Origin: Methanolobus vulcani
Lineage (GTDB): Archaea > Halobacteriota > Methanosarcinia > Methanosarcinales > Methanosarcinaceae
NCBI RefSeq assembly: GCF_900100715.1
Contig: NZ_FNCA01000003.1
Location: 248,001-312,000, forward strand
Reading direction: 5' to 3'
Length of the DNA stretch: 64,000 bases
The position numbers were made by a program, and so were the translations under genes. The notes beneath the pieces were generated by a model. It worked only from the letters and a program-made list of their open reading frames with translations. It searched no databases and was not told the DNA's origin. The stretch's first letter is position 1. Each line of letters opens with the position of its first letter. Positions 32,755 through 42,177 of the stretch are shown here, in pieces.

Positions 32755-33191
32755 GAATGAGAACTCCGAATATAAGATTACTATGGATTTTACCCTGAAA
32801 TAGTGTTTCGTACATATTAATGCTCGCCCGGAGATAAGAGCCTTGCCGGAGTAAAATACTAGAATTTTTGCAAAAATATTCCATGAGAGACAAGATCTGT
32901 ATATTCCGAATAATTGTTGCTTAACATAGTTTCTTACTCTAATATATACTCTAAGATCATATTGAAAATATTAGAGAGTTAATTATGATTATGCGGATGT
33001 TTTTTGAATAGAATGGTTTCAGGGAAAAATATCCCCTCCTCTTTTTCATCTGAAATCATTCTTTACCTCTATGTTAATATTCAAGGCTCTGCTTTTACTG
33101 TTGTTCTAATAACAGAATACTTTCACCCTGCATACCTGAAGATTAAATACATCAGTAACATATATTCAGGAAAAGCAAGTATGGTCTAAAG
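32755..33191. other. 437-nt region between guaAb and recQ
   Basis: Divergent promoter region. It contains the repeat cluster at 32936-32976 and a GGGAAAAATATCCC hairpin near 33021. Short ORFs here lack support. Confidence 0.5.
32936..32976 (+). promoter_or_regulatory. repeat cluster around a TATA box upstream of recQ
   Basis: ACTCTAA occurs twice in direct orientation (32936-32942, 32948-32954) and once nearly inverted (TTAGAGA, 32971-32977). CTCTAATAT (32937-32945) and ATATTAGAG (32968-32976) form a perfect 9-bp inverted repeat. AATATATAC inside may be the TATA box. It lies about 215 nt ahead of recQ. Confidence 0.4.
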
Positions 33192-35267
33192 ATGCACGAG
33201 ACTCTCCGGAAGTACTTTGGATACTCTGATTTTCGCCCGTTACAAGAGGAAATAATCAATGATGTGCTAAATGACTGTGATACTTTTGTGCTGATGCCCA
33301 CAGGCGGAGGTAAATCCCTTTGTTATCAGCTTCCAGCTCTTCTAAAAGATGGTATCACCGTTGTAGTTTCACCACTTATCTCCCTTATGAAGGATCAGGT
33401 GGACAGCCTTAAAGAAAACGGAATTGATGCTGCATACCTTAATAGCACACTCAAACCTGCGCAGTCAAAACGTATTTATGAGGAGCTGAAAAGAGGTGAG
33501 ATCAAAATTCTCTATGTGGCCCCTGAAAGACTCACAATGTCAGGTACCATCACACTCCTGAAAAGCCTCAATGTAAGCCTATTTGCAATCGATGAGAGCC
33601 ACTGCATCTCTGAATGGGGACATGATTTCAGACCGGAATATCGAAAACTTGATATGTTGAAGAAGAAATTCCCGAAAATACCCATCATTGCACTCACAGC
33701 CACTGCCACACCAAAAGTAAGAGAAGACACCATAAAGCAACTTGGAATCGAAAATTGTGGAATATATGTTGCAAGTTTTAACCGGCAGAATCTATTCTAC
33801 CGGGTGCGTGCCAAGAAGGATACCTATAACAACCTTTTGCAATATCTCAGAAAAAAGAAAGGAGAAAGTGGGATCATTTACTGCCAGAGCCGCAGGACCG
33901 TAGACAGCCTGACAAAGAAACTTCTAAAGGATGGATTCAATGCACTTTCATACCATGCAGGTCTTACCGATCTCCAGCGATCAAAGAACCAGGAGATGTT
34001 CATTAAAGACAGGGCTGAAATTGTGGTTGCAACCATTGCATTTGGAATGGGAATAGACAAACCCAATGTCCGTTTTGTGATACACTACGACCTCCCCAAG
34101 AACCTCGAAGGATACTACCAGGAAACCGGAAGAGGTGGTCGAGACGGACTTGAATGTGAATGTGTGCTCTTTTTCAGTCGTGGTGACAAATACAAGATAG
34201 AGTATTTCATAAAACAGAAGGACAAAAAAGAAGAAAGAGACATTGCGATCAAACAGCTCAACGACATGGTAGACTACTGTGAAAGCAACATCTGTCGCCG
34301 AAAAGTATTGCTGAGATATTTTGGGGAAGAAATACCTGAGGATAATTGTGGAAAGTGCGATGTCTGCCTGCAACCCCGAATTGAGGTTGATGGAACAGCA
34401 GAAGCAAGGCTGATAATCAAATGCATTCAGGACCTTAATCAGAGATTTGGAATGAACCATGTCATTGATGTGCTTGCCGGCAGTCGGGCAAAGAAGATCA
34501 CAGACAAAAAACATCATCTGCTCAAAAGTTTCGGACAGGGAGATGAATATTCCAAGAATGAATGGCTGGATATGGCACGAGAGATGGTCAGACAGGATGT
34601 AATCAAAGTTGAAGGAGCACGTTATCCGCTTCTTAAACTTAATCGGAAGAGTCTGGAAGTACTGGACGGAAAGAGAACTGTGAGTTTTACCCGAAAAGTT
34701 GAGGATGTGCAAACTGAATACGAATCAGTTACGCCTGATATTGAGGAAGAAGAGTTTGAGGAAGACTACAAGCCAGTGGTTCACCGCAAGATCAGTGATG
34801 ATCCTGACAAGATCCTTTTTGATAAATTAAAAGAGCTACGTATTTCCCTGGCACAGATGCAGGATGTACCGCCGTACATCATATTTGCTGACACAAGTCT
34901 TCGCCAGATGGCTGCCAGAAGACCAGCTACAAAAGAAGAAATGCTGAAGATCACGGGTGTTGGAGAGTATAAACTCAAGAAATATGGGGACATGTTCCTC
35001 AAGGCTATTGCAGAACATTTGGAAACAGTGGAATCGTCTAAACAAGAAAATAAAAGGAGCAAAACTAAAGCTCCTGTGAAAGAGGAAGTTATAACTAAGG
35101 TTTCCGGAAACAGCATCCCAAAACCAGCTCTTAAAAAAGAGATAGTTCTCAATGCGCTGGATGAACTTGAAGACGAACTCATCAGAAGTATAAAAGATAA
35201 ACTCGGTGGCATCTATTCTAATGATGAGATCAGGAATGTTTACCAGTCAATTATCAAAAAGAAATGA
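33192..35267 (+). CDS. recQ: ATP-dependent DNA helicase RecQ
   Basis: 691 aa. 3'-5' superfamily 2 helicase in DNA repair. Motif I PTGGGKSLCYQLPA (about residues 37-50), motif II as IDESHCISEWGHDFRPEY, motif III ALTATATP, motif V/VI VVATIAFGMGIDKPNVRFVI and YYQETGRGGRDG. A zinc-binding set CESNICRRKVLLRYFG...CGKCDVC follows (about 370-400), then a winged helix and a C-terminal HRDC domain (about 535-610, PPYIIFADTSLRQMAARRPA). A charged tail of about 80 residues ends it. RecQ is patchy in archaea and probably bacterial in origin. Confidence 0.95.
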   Translation: MHETLRKYFGYSDFRPLQEEIINDVLNDCDTFVLMPTGGGKSLCYQLPALLKDGITVVVSPLISLMKDQVDSLKENGIDAAYLNSTLKPAQSKRIYEELKRGEIKILYVAPERLTMSGTITLLKSLNVSLFAIDESHCISEWGHDFRPEYRKLDMLKKKFPKIPIIALTATATPKVREDTIKQLGIENCGIYVASFNRQNLFYRVRAKKDTYNNLLQYLRKKKGESGIIYCQSRRTVDSLTKKLLKDGFNALSYHAGLTDLQRSKNQEMFIKDRAEIVVATIAFGMGIDKPNVRFVIHYDLPKNLEGYYQETGRGGRDGLECECVLFFSRGDKYKIEYFIKQKDKKEERDIAIKQLNDMVDYCESNICRRKVLLRYFGEEIPEDNCGKCDVCLQPRIEVDGTAEARLIIKCIQDLNQRFGMNHVIDVLAGSRAKKITDKKHHLLKSFGQGDEYSKNEWLDMAREMVRQDVIKVEGARYPLLKLNRKSLEVLDGKRTVSFTRKVEDVQTEYESVTPDIEEEEFEEDYKPVVHRKISDDPDKILFDKLKELRISLAQMQDVPPYIIFADTSLRQMAARRPATKEEMLKITGVGEYKLKKYGDMFLKAIAEHLETVESSKQENKRSKTKAPVKEEVITKVSGNSIPKPALKKEIVLNALDELEDELIRSIKDKLGGIYSNDEIRNVYQSIIKKK

Positions 35268-35288
35268 CGGCACTATATTCAATGAATA

Positions 35289-35414
35289 TCATTCACATGT
35301 ATCAAGAAGATGTCTTTTTGGACGAACCCTCTGATCACCAGGGTGAATTGGGTTTACCTTTGCCTTTTGTTCATCTTCGTTCTGCTTTTTGTTCTCAGGT
35401 TTCTTTTCTTGCAT
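35289..35414 (-). CDS. possible small protein (41 aa)
   Basis: ATG at 35414 is preceded by GGAGATGG at about 5-nt spacing. The product is Lys/Glu/Gln-rich at the start (QEKKPENKKQNEDEQKAKVN) and ends PIHPGDQRVRPKRHLLDTCE. No family is recognised. It starts 83 nt after the prepilin-peptidase stop and could be the last gene of that transcript. Confidence 0.4.
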   Translation of the reverse strand: MQEKKPENKKQNEDEQKAKVNPIHPGDQRVRPKRHLLDTCE

Positions 35415-35497
35415 TGACCCATCTCCAGTTAATAATTTGAAAGAAACGATATTAAAACCTGATGCAAAAAAGAAGTTAAAAAGAGATAAAATACAAT

Positions 35498-36256
35498 TCA
35501 CATCATCATGAATTGCATTGTAAGCTGGAATATAAGGTCACCATAGACAACGGCTGTGATAAAGCCGGCTGTAATGGGAATCATAAATGGAAGACCAGGA
35601 GTGATCCACACACCATCTTTTACTTTGCCTTCTTTCTGATATGTTTTTAGTTCTTTTATCACGTCAGAACTGAGTTCTGTACCTGATCTTGAAAATCTGA
35701 ACTTTAAGCCGTCTTTTGTTTCCTCATAAGAATCCAGCATACGAAAATGACCTTTTTCCAGTTTTGATATTGGAGTGATATATCCTATGAACATGTAAAA
35801 CGGACGTTTCAGAGATTCAGAAGGATTTTTCACCAGATTATACAGGAATAGTCCAAGGGGAACGATCACTGTAAGGATGACCGAATTGCCGAATACACTG
35901 AAGGCAAAGAGATCGATCGGAGGAACACCACTTATCGGGAGCGATGTTGACCCTATCTCAATTATAGGGAAGGTTGGAATTATCAGTGAGATTACCATCA
36001 ATATCTTTGCATCTGCCCCTCCGAATGCTCCGAACTGGAAAAGGATGTAAACAAAAGCGAATATGAACAGAAATGACAATATGTTGCGTATCAGATACGG
36101 AAGACCATATGTCATCAGGTCATACATGATGAATATGAATCCCACACCGAACATCATAAACCATACATCATTTGAAACACGCCGGGTTTTGATATCCGAA
36201 TAGCAGGAATATAACAAAAAAGGCATGCATGCAAGCACTTTCAACAATTCGATCAT
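35498..36256 (-). CDS. A24 family prepilin/preflagellin peptidase
   Basis: 252-aa polytopic membrane protease of the GxGD aspartyl type. The two catalytic Asp are in YSDIKTRRVSN (about residue 21) and FGGADAKILM (about 78). About six hydrophobic helices surround a cytoplasmic loop (about 145-215) that is longer than in FlaK. It removes class III signal peptides from pilin- or archaellin-like proteins; no such substrate gene is seen in this window. It starts 1 nt after the hps-rraA stop, so the two are co-transcribed. Confidence 0.85.
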   Translation of the reverse strand: MIELLKVLACMPFLLYSCYSDIKTRRVSNDVWFMMFGVGFIFIMYDLMTYGLPYLIRNILSFLFIFAFVYILFQFGAFGGADAKILMVISLIIPTFPIIEIGSTSLPISGVPPIDLFAFSVFGNSVILTVIVPLGLFLYNLVKNPSESLKRPFYMFIGYITPISKLEKGHFRMLDSYEETKDGLKFRFSRSGTELSSDVIKELKTYQKEGKVKDGVWITPGLPFMIPITAGFITAVVYGDLIFQLTMQFMMM

Positions 36257-36257
36257 T

Positions 36258-37556
36258 TCAGTGTTTCTCCCATTTCTTAAGTTTCATGACCTCAGATAAT
36301 GTTGCACCCCTGCGGATCTCCTCAAAAAGACGCTGCTCGGTCTTTTCAACCTCTTTGGCACGCCTTGCGATCTCATAGGCACGTTCCTTTGGAATGACAA
36401 CAACTCCATTGTCGTCACCTACAATATAGTCACCTGGATTTACAGTCTGGTTTCCGCAAACTATTTCGGAATTAATCTCACCGAAGCCTTTTGGCTCTCC
36501 TGCATTGGGCACATGACAGGTGGCAAAAACAGGCAGTCCGATCTTGCGGACCTCATCTATATCCCTCACGGCACCATCGATGACAACACCGGCAACTCCT
36601 TTGTTAAGACAGCTAAGTGTTGCAAGCCCGCCCCATGGAGCTACATGCCTGCTTCCGTTATAGATAACGATAACATCACCTTCTTTTGCCTCATCGATCG
36701 CCTCAACTGCTTTTGCCCAGTCTCCTTTGAAGGTCTGAACAGTTACTGCAGTACCTATCATCTTTTTACCTTCCATCATCGAGAAGATATCCTGCATGGC
36801 ACCTTTTCTGTGCATTGCGTCGGAGATATTAGAAGTAGAAACAGATTCCAGTATTGTTCTTATCTCATCATCGCGTGAAAGTCTGGTAATCTGAACTTTT
36901 GCGGGTGAATCTACACTTTCCCTGATGGCTCTTGCAGAAGCAGTTACATTGGATGAACGGACGATATTTCCCCCGACAACCACAATGTCCGCACCTGCAA
37001 TTACAGCCTCAGCACACGAAACAGCATCCAGACCTCCTGCGATTGCAACCGGAATATTGACTTTCTTGACAACTTCTTTCATTATGGAAAGAGAGTCCAG
37101 ACCCTCCATCTGCTGGTCGATACCTGCATGTACGTTGATATAATCCACGCCCAGTTTTTCTACTTCCATACTGCGGGCAACAGGATCATTTGCAGAGATA
37201 AGGTCAGCCATTATCTTTACTCCATACTTTCTTGCCGCTCGTACAGACTCCAGTATAGTAGAATCATCTGCGCTTGCAAGCACAACTACGATATCTGCAC
37301 CTGCCTTTGCCCCCATTTCAACTTCCATGGCACCGGTATCAGTTATTTTCATATCGGCAATGATGGTTTTCTCCGGGAAGGCATCCCTTAGTTTTCTGAT
37401 AACGTCCATCCCCTCACTTTTGATAAGAGGAGTACCGGCCTCAAGCCAGTCTGCGCCGCCTTCCAGAGATTCTTTTGCTATCTGTATTGCCCTGTCGGTT
37501 TCCAGGAGATCAAGAGCAACCTGAATAATTGGTTTATTAGGATCAACTTTGGACAT
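36258..37556 (-). CDS. fused 3-hexulose-6-phosphate synthase / RraA-like protein
   Basis: 432 aa. Residues 1-210 form the Hps barrel ([67 protein letters not shown]). Residues 240-432 match RraA/demethylmenaquinone-methyltransferase-like proteins ([42 protein letters not shown]). Hps condenses formaldehyde with ribulose 5-phosphate; in methanogens it often runs backward to make ribulose 5-phosphate. The RraA-like half has no assigned role here. A second Hps is present in fae-hps at the window end. Confidence 0.92.
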   Translation of the reverse strand: MSKVDPNKPIIQVALDLLETDRAIQIAKESLEGGADWLEAGTPLIKSEGMDVIRKLRDAFPEKTIIADMKITDTGAMEVEMGAKAGADIVVVLASADDSTILESVRAARKYGVKIMADLISANDPVARSMEVEKLGVDYINVHAGIDQQMEGLDSLSIMKEVVKKVNIPVAIAGGLDAVSCAEAVIAGADIVVVGGNIVRSSNVTASARAIRESVDSPAKVQITRLSRDDEIRTILESVSTSNISDAMHRKGAMQDIFSMMEGKKMIGTAVTVQTFKGDWAKAVEAIDEAKEGDVIVIYNGSRHVAPWGGLATLSCLNKGVAGVVIDGAVRDIDEVRKIGLPVFATCHVPNAGEPKGFGEINSEIVCGNQTVNPGDYIVGDDNGVVVIPKERAYEIARRAKEVEKTEQRLFEEIRRGATLSEVMKLKKWEKH

Positions 37557-37621
37557 ACTTACACTACTAAAATACTTGAAAACCTATAAATTTAATCACG
37601 TAAAATTAATATCGTGGATTT

Positions 37622-38092
37622 ATGGGAGCGGAAATAAGGGATAATGATGAGATTTCCACCAGAGAAAGAGAGAAACTATTGAAAAGCCTCCATAGTAGTC
37701 TTTTCTGGGTAGGAGAAGAGATCCCCTACAAGGTTATGATCGATGGGAATGAAGTGAACCTACATGAAATCGTATGGGAGATAGTTAACAAGCCAAATAT
37801 CGAAAGAAGCGATGTGGACAACATCGATAAACTTCTGGAATTGCTGTCAGCTAAGGAAAAAGAATACGAAGACTGCCTTGAACACGGAAATGTAAGCTCT
37901 GATGAAGCAAATGAGATCTTTGAGAAGGCTGCAGGTGTTCGCAGGGCCATCATGGACCTTAAAGAGCTGACAACTTCTGCTAAAAGAAAAGCTATTTTCA
38001 AATGCAGGCACATCTGTGATAATGTGGAGACATGTGAATGGGACAGTCTGGCCGAAGATATGAAAGACAAATGCTGGAGTAAAAGATCCTGA
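37622..38092 (+). CDS. conserved hypothetical protein with C-terminal cysteines
   Basis: 156 aa, acidic, mostly helical. The N-terminal part contains REREKLLKSLHSSLFWVGEE and KVMIDGNEVNLHEIVWEIVN. The middle has a coiled-coil-like stretch. The C-terminus has four Cys (KCRHICDNVETCEW and KCWSKRS) that could bind metal. It resembles an archaeal domain of unknown function (possibly DUF5788, from recall). It lies 45 nt ahead of pyrB in the same direction. Confidence 0.65.
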   Translation: MGAEIRDNDEISTREREKLLKSLHSSLFWVGEEIPYKVMIDGNEVNLHEIVWEIVNKPNIERSDVDNIDKLLELLSAKEKEYEDCLEHGNVSSDEANEIFEKAAGVRRAIMDLKELTTSAKRKAIFKCRHICDNVETCEWDSLAEDMKDKCWSKRS

Positions 38093-38137
38093 CTTAGCAG
38101 GCAAATATTATATCCCATGCAATGCCTTTTGTAGTCG

Positions 38138-39064
38138 ATGAATTTTAAGGACCAACCTATCATTTCTATGAGGAACTTCTCCAGAGAGATGATCGACCAT
38201 ATCCTCACTGCTGCCGAAAAGATGGAGCCGATTGCACGCGGAGAAGAGAGGTCGGACCTGCTTTCAGGAAAGATCCTTGCAGTTCTTTTTTTTGAACCAA
38301 GTACAAGGACAAGAATGTCTTTTGAAACTGCAATGCTTCGTCTTGGAGGAGATGTCTTGAACCTGGGTTCGGTGGATGCCAGTTCTATCGCAAAAGGGGA
38401 AACTCTTGCAGATACCATAAGAGTTGTTGATGGTTATGTTGATGCTATCGTTCTTCGCCATCCAAAAGAAGGGGCAGCACATCTTGCATCTGAATTTTCA
38501 AGGGTTCCTGTACTCAATGCAGGCGACGGTGCCGGTCACCATCCTACACAGACACTGCTTGACCTCTATACTATCAAACGTGAGAGTCACCTTGAAGACT
38601 TAAAGATTGCACTTGCAGGCGACCTCAAGTATGGAAGAACTGTTCACTCATTATGTTATGCACTCTCACTTTATGGTGCACAGATAACCCTGATATCCCC
38701 AAAAGAACTGCGTATGCCGGAAGAGATCATCAATGACATTATTGCAAGGGGAGCAAAGATAAAAGAGGTAGATACTATTGAGGAAGCCATCAGGGATGTT
38801 GATGTGCTTTACATGACGCGCATACAGAAAGAAAGGTTCCCTGATCCTGCTGAGTACCGCAAAGTTGCTAACAGGCTGAAGATCACCGCTGAAACACTGA
38901 AAGAAGCTAAAAAGGAACTTAAAATAATGCACCCTCTTCCCAGAGTTAATGAGATAGATAATAAAGTGGATGATACACCACATGCGTGCTACTTTAAACA
39001 GGCATTCTATGGGGTTCCTGTGAGAATGGCATTGCTTGGGCTTGTATTGGGAGCAATAGAATGA
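38138..39064 (+). CDS. pyrB: aspartate carbamoyltransferase, catalytic subunit
   Basis: 308 aa. First committed step of pyrimidine synthesis: carbamoyl phosphate plus aspartate. Motifs: FFEPSTRTRMSFETAMLRLG (carbamoyl-phosphate loop), ASSIAKGETLADTIR (80s loop with Ser and Lys), VLRHPKEGAA, NAGDGAGHHPTQTLLDLYTI, and MHPLPRVNEID (the aspartate-side loop). The stop overlaps the pyrI start. Confidence 0.96.
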   Translation: MNFKDQPIISMRNFSREMIDHILTAAEKMEPIARGEERSDLLSGKILAVLFFEPSTRTRMSFETAMLRLGGDVLNLGSVDASSIAKGETLADTIRVVDGYVDAIVLRHPKEGAAHLASEFSRVPVLNAGDGAGHHPTQTLLDLYTIKRESHLEDLKIALAGDLKYGRTVHSLCYALSLYGAQITLISPKELRMPEEIINDIIARGAKIKEVDTIEEAIRDVDVLYMTRIQKERFPDPAEYRKVANRLKITAETLKEAKKELKIMHPLPRVNEIDNKVDDTPHACYFKQAFYGVPVRMALLGLVLGAIE

Positions 39065-39531
39065 CCGATATTGAGACAGAGCTCAGAGTACGCAGAATAG
39101 AGAACGGTACTGTTATCGACCATATCACAGCAGGCAAAGCTCTGAATGTGCTGAAGATACTCGGACTTCCGGATTCGTCACAGGGTGTTGTTAGTGTACT
39201 TATCAACTCCAATGGAAAATACGGACGAAAAGATGTTGTCAAGGTAGAAAATCGTGAGCTTAATGTGGAAGAGGTTGACAAGATAGCACTTATTTCCCCT
39301 AATGCAACTATTAATATCATACGCGATTTCAATATTGTCAATAAGTACAAAGTACACATTCCATCCTTTGTGGAAGGAGTTGTTGGCTGCATAAATCCTA
39401 ACTGCATATCCAACAGCAATGAACCTATTACATCGAAGTTTACTGTTGATACCGAAAACATATTCCTTAAACTCAGATGCTATTATTGTGGAAGAGTTAT
39501 CTCCGAAAATATTGCAGAGCACCTGCTATGA
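39061..39531 (+). CDS. pyrI: aspartate carbamoyltransferase, regulatory subunit
   Basis: 156 aa. It binds nucleotide effectors and forms the c6r6 holoenzyme with PyrB. N-terminal allosteric domain: RRIENGTVIDHITAGKALNV. C-terminal zinc domain: CINPNCISN and LRCYYCGRVI provide the four Cys ligands. ATG overlaps the pyrB stop (39061-39064), ensuring coupled translation. Confidence 0.95.
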   Translation: MTDIETELRVRRIENGTVIDHITAGKALNVLKILGLPDSSQGVVSVLINSNGKYGRKDVVKVENRELNVEEVDKIALISPNATINIIRDFNIVNKYKVHIPSFVEGVVGCINPNCISNSNEPITSKFTVDTENIFLKLRCYYCGRVISENIAEHLL

Positions 39532-39735
39532 AGAGAATCAAAAAAATAAAAAAAGGAAGAAACGTTTGGAGGTAGTAACAATGGCACCAAATGCTTTCAT
39601 GTTACAATAGATATTATATATAGGCATATATATAATATCGATGACCATTGTTCACGATTTATCATTTGATACTATGTGCACAATATGCAGATACTGCGCC
39701 ACAAATGAACACATACATCCCAAAAAAATAGGGGA

Positions 39736-40527
39736 TCAGAGTCCCAGAATATCCTGCATTGTATAAAGTCCAGGTTTTGCATTGCCTATCCAGGCTGCTG
39801 CTTTGACCGCACCGCCTGCAAAAGCCTGTCTTGAATGTGCCTGGTGTTTTATCTCTATTCTCTCACCATCACCTGCAAAAAGAACAGTGTGATCTCCAAC
39901 TATATCTCCACCGCGTACTGCATGGATACCAATCTCTTTTCCACGGGGTGCAAAGCCCTCACGACCATAAACGAATTCCTTGCCTCCAAGTGCTTCACTG
40001 ATTACCTTTGCAGCTCCCAGTGCTGTTCCGCTTGGTGCATCTTTCTTGTGCATATGGTGAGCTTCTATTATCTCAATGTCCATGTCACCAAGATATTTGG
40101 AAGCTTCTGCAAGTATTTTGAAAAATACATTTACTCCTATTGAATAATTAGGAGATATGATCCCTGCAACGTTGTTGCTGATTATTGAATCTTCTATTGC
40201 CTTTTTCTGCTCAGGGGAAAGACCTGTTGTTCCTATTACAAGACTTACACCGGCTGACGCAGCCTTTGGTGCATTTACAGCAGTTGCATCTGCAATCGTA
40301 AAATCGATCAGCACCTGGGTTTTAGACTCCTTCAGGACAGATTCCATATCATCTACACCTGATATAGGAACTCCCAGGGTGCCCATCTGAGCTACCTCAC
40401 CAACATCTTTGCCGATGTTCATAAGGTCAAAAGCAGATGTCAGTTTGAGCTCATCGAATCTAAGGATATTATCAATAATGAGTCTGCCCATTCTTCCGGA
40501 AGCACCGGTCACGCCAACGTTAATCAT
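39736..40527 (-). CDS. dapB: 4-hydroxy-tetrahydrodipicolinate reductase
   Basis: 263 aa from ATG 40527, whose ATGA overlaps the dapA stop. NAD(P)H-dependent second step of the lysine branch. Motifs: VGVTGASGRMGRLII (Rossmann), DFTIADATAVNA, IGTTGLSPEQ, SPNYSIGVNVFFKI and the substrate motif EAHHMHKKDAPSGTALGAAK (catalytic His and Lys). Second gene of dapA-dapB. Confidence 0.94.
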   Translation of the reverse strand: MINVGVTGASGRMGRLIIDNILRFDELKLTSAFDLMNIGKDVGEVAQMGTLGVPISGVDDMESVLKESKTQVLIDFTIADATAVNAPKAASAGVSLVIGTTGLSPEQKKAIEDSIISNNVAGIISPNYSIGVNVFFKILAEASKYLGDMDIEIIEAHHMHKKDAPSGTALGAAKVISEALGGKEFVYGREGFAPRGKEIGIHAVRGGDIVGDHTVLFAGDGERIEIKHQAHSRQAFAGGAVKAAAWIGNAKPGLYTMQDILGL

Positions 40528-41399
40528 GCGATGCACCCCAGGTTGCGAAGAGCATTCTCAAGTGTAACGCTGTTCTCATTGCTAAGTGGCGCAAGAGGGA
40601 GTCTCATATCACCACTTGAAAGGCCTATAAGCTCAACTGCCCTCTTTACTGGAATAGGATTAGTTTCAGTGAACAATGCACGTGTAAGTGGTGCTATCTC
40701 AAAGTGTATCATTCTGGCAGTTTCAAGATCACATGCCTTTACAGCCTCTGCAAGTTGTACCATCTTTCCAGGTACAATATTAGCAACCACAGATATGACA
40801 CCTGCGCCGCCCAGGGCCATTGATGGGAACGTAAGACCATCCTCACCTGAAAGAACCTCAAAGTCTTCATCTGCAGTCTCTTCGAGTATCTGTGAGAACT
40901 TGCCAAGACTACCGCTTGCTTCCTTGACAGCTACGATATTATCAACCTTTGATAGTTCTACAATAACTTCCAGTGGCATGTCCTGTCCGGTACGTGAAGG
41001 GACATTATATAATACAATAGGAATATCGGAAGCTTCTGCTATCTTTTTAAAATGAGCAATAAGCCCTGCATTGTTGGGCTTGATATAATATGGGGATATT
41101 ATAAGAGCGCCATCTGCTCCCGCATCAGCAGCGTGTTTAGTAAGTTCCACCGCCTCTGCAGTGTTGTTGGAACCTGTACCGGCAATGACAGGAACCTTAG
41201 CGCAATCAACACAAAGATTAATCAGCTCTTTGTGTTCCCCGGTTGACAGGGTTGCAGATTCACCAGTCGTACCACAGACAACAACTCCGGAAACGCCACC
41301 ATCTTCCACAAAACTGACAATGTTTCTGAAACTTTCAGAATCAATTGAGCCGTCCTTTGAGAATGGCGTTACAAGAGCAGGTAAAACTCCTTCGAACAT
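40524..41399 (-). CDS. dapA: 4-hydroxy-tetrahydrodipicolinate synthase
   Basis: 291 aa. Condenses pyruvate with aspartate semialdehyde. Motifs: ALVTPFSKDGSID, VVCGTTGESATLSTGEHKEL (GTTGE pyruvate-binding loop), YYIKPNNAGLIAHFK, LYNVPSRTGQDMP (catalytic Tyr and Arg region) and VAVKEASGSLGKF with the Schiff-base Lys. Followed by dapB with overlapping codons; rps17e lies 24 nt upstream. Confidence 0.95.
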   Translation of the reverse strand: MFEGVLPALVTPFSKDGSIDSESFRNIVSFVEDGGVSGVVVCGTTGESATLSTGEHKELINLCVDCAKVPVIAGTGSNNTAEAVELTKHAADAGADGALIISPYYIKPNNAGLIAHFKKIAEASDIPIVLYNVPSRTGQDMPLEVIVELSKVDNIVAVKEASGSLGKFSQILEETADEDFEVLSGEDGLTFPSMALGGAGVISVVANIVPGKMVQLAEAVKACDLETARMIHFEIAPLTRALFTETNPIPVKRAVELIGLSSGDMRLPLAPLSNENSVTLENALRNLGCIA

Positions 41400-41423
41400 G
41401 GGAACATCCCCTCTCCAGAAACC

Positions 41424-41618
41424 TTACTCTCTTGGCTTATGTGTCATCTTTCTTGTCACGTAACCTGCTACACGGTTTCTGATAACCTTACTCTCGATGG
41501 TTGTGTACTTTGTCACAAGGTGCTTGTTTGTGTCAAAGTCTGTTGTAAATACGTTTCCGTGGTTTTCGGCTAAGCGAAGTGCGATTCTCTTGATATTGGT
41601 TTGTCTAATATTTCCCAT
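41424..41618 (-). CDS. rps17e: 30S ribosomal protein S17e
   Basis: 64 aa, the archaeal size. Basic protein with [40 protein letters not shown] and [18 protein letters not shown], all typical of S17e. GGAG lies 7 nt before ATG. It heads a run with dapA-dapB, a common archaeal arrangement. Confidence 0.95.
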   Translation of the reverse strand: MGNIRQTNIKRIALRLAENHGNVFTTDFDTNKHLVTKYTTIESKVIRNRVAGYVTRKMTHKPRE

Positions 41619-41745
41619 GATAATTCTCCATTATGATGAATTAATTATTTGATGAAACTTTATAGTAGTAACTTGTATCGGGGTTATAATAAATACCCTT
41701 ACATTTATACCTTTTGGATTACTGGAACTGCAGCTGAATACTTTA

Positions 41746-42051
41746 TTATATATCAGTCTTTCCCAGAAAACGATCCTTGGAATCTGCGTTGATGAAAACT
41801 TTCTCCCTAACACCTTTTTTGTTGAAATAAAGACCGATAAAAACAACAAATAGACCCATTTCCGGATTAAAAGTGGTGAACAGGACTCCCAGCATTACAA
41901 TTGCAGATGCAAGAATTCCCTTCATTGCACCTTTACGATACGAATCTATTCTGGTCCTTTTGTAGATACGGATATCTCTCAACGTGAGATAAAGAACAGC
42001 TACGTAAGCAATAGTTGCAAGATATATATAGTACATGATTAACAGGACCAT
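41746..42051 (-). CDS. small membrane protein of unknown function
   Basis: 101 aa with an N-terminal transmembrane helix (about 5-23), a basic loop (RDIRIYKRTRIDSYRKGAMK) and one or two further helices (about 45-85, ILASAIVMLGVLFTTF and MGLFVVFIGLYF). It ends with a charged tail. Two start codons are possible (42051 or 42036); neither has a clear ribosome site. No family is recognised. It lies about 125 nt ahead of rps17e. Confidence 0.6.
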   Translation of the reverse strand: MVLLIMYYIYLATIAYVAVLYLTLRDIRIYKRTRIDSYRKGAMKGILASAIVMLGVLFTTFNPEMGLFVVFIGLYFNKKGVREKVFINADSKDRFLGKTDI

Positions 42052-42177
42052 TAATTTATATGATTGCCATGGTTCGTGATATTATATCAGCGTTCCGTTA
42101 GCCATAAGCAAAAAACCGATATATTCAATAGAATCCATAAATACATCCACTTTTGAATAAAAAACCTTGGAGATCCG

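Noticed and set aside
32987-33010. Eight-codon ORF after GAGAG upstream of recQ
   Set aside because: Too short to support; likely chance in an AT-rich leader.
33004-33189. 61-codon ORF between guaAb and recQ
   Set aside because: No ribosome site, no recognisable pattern, lies in the promoter region of recQ.
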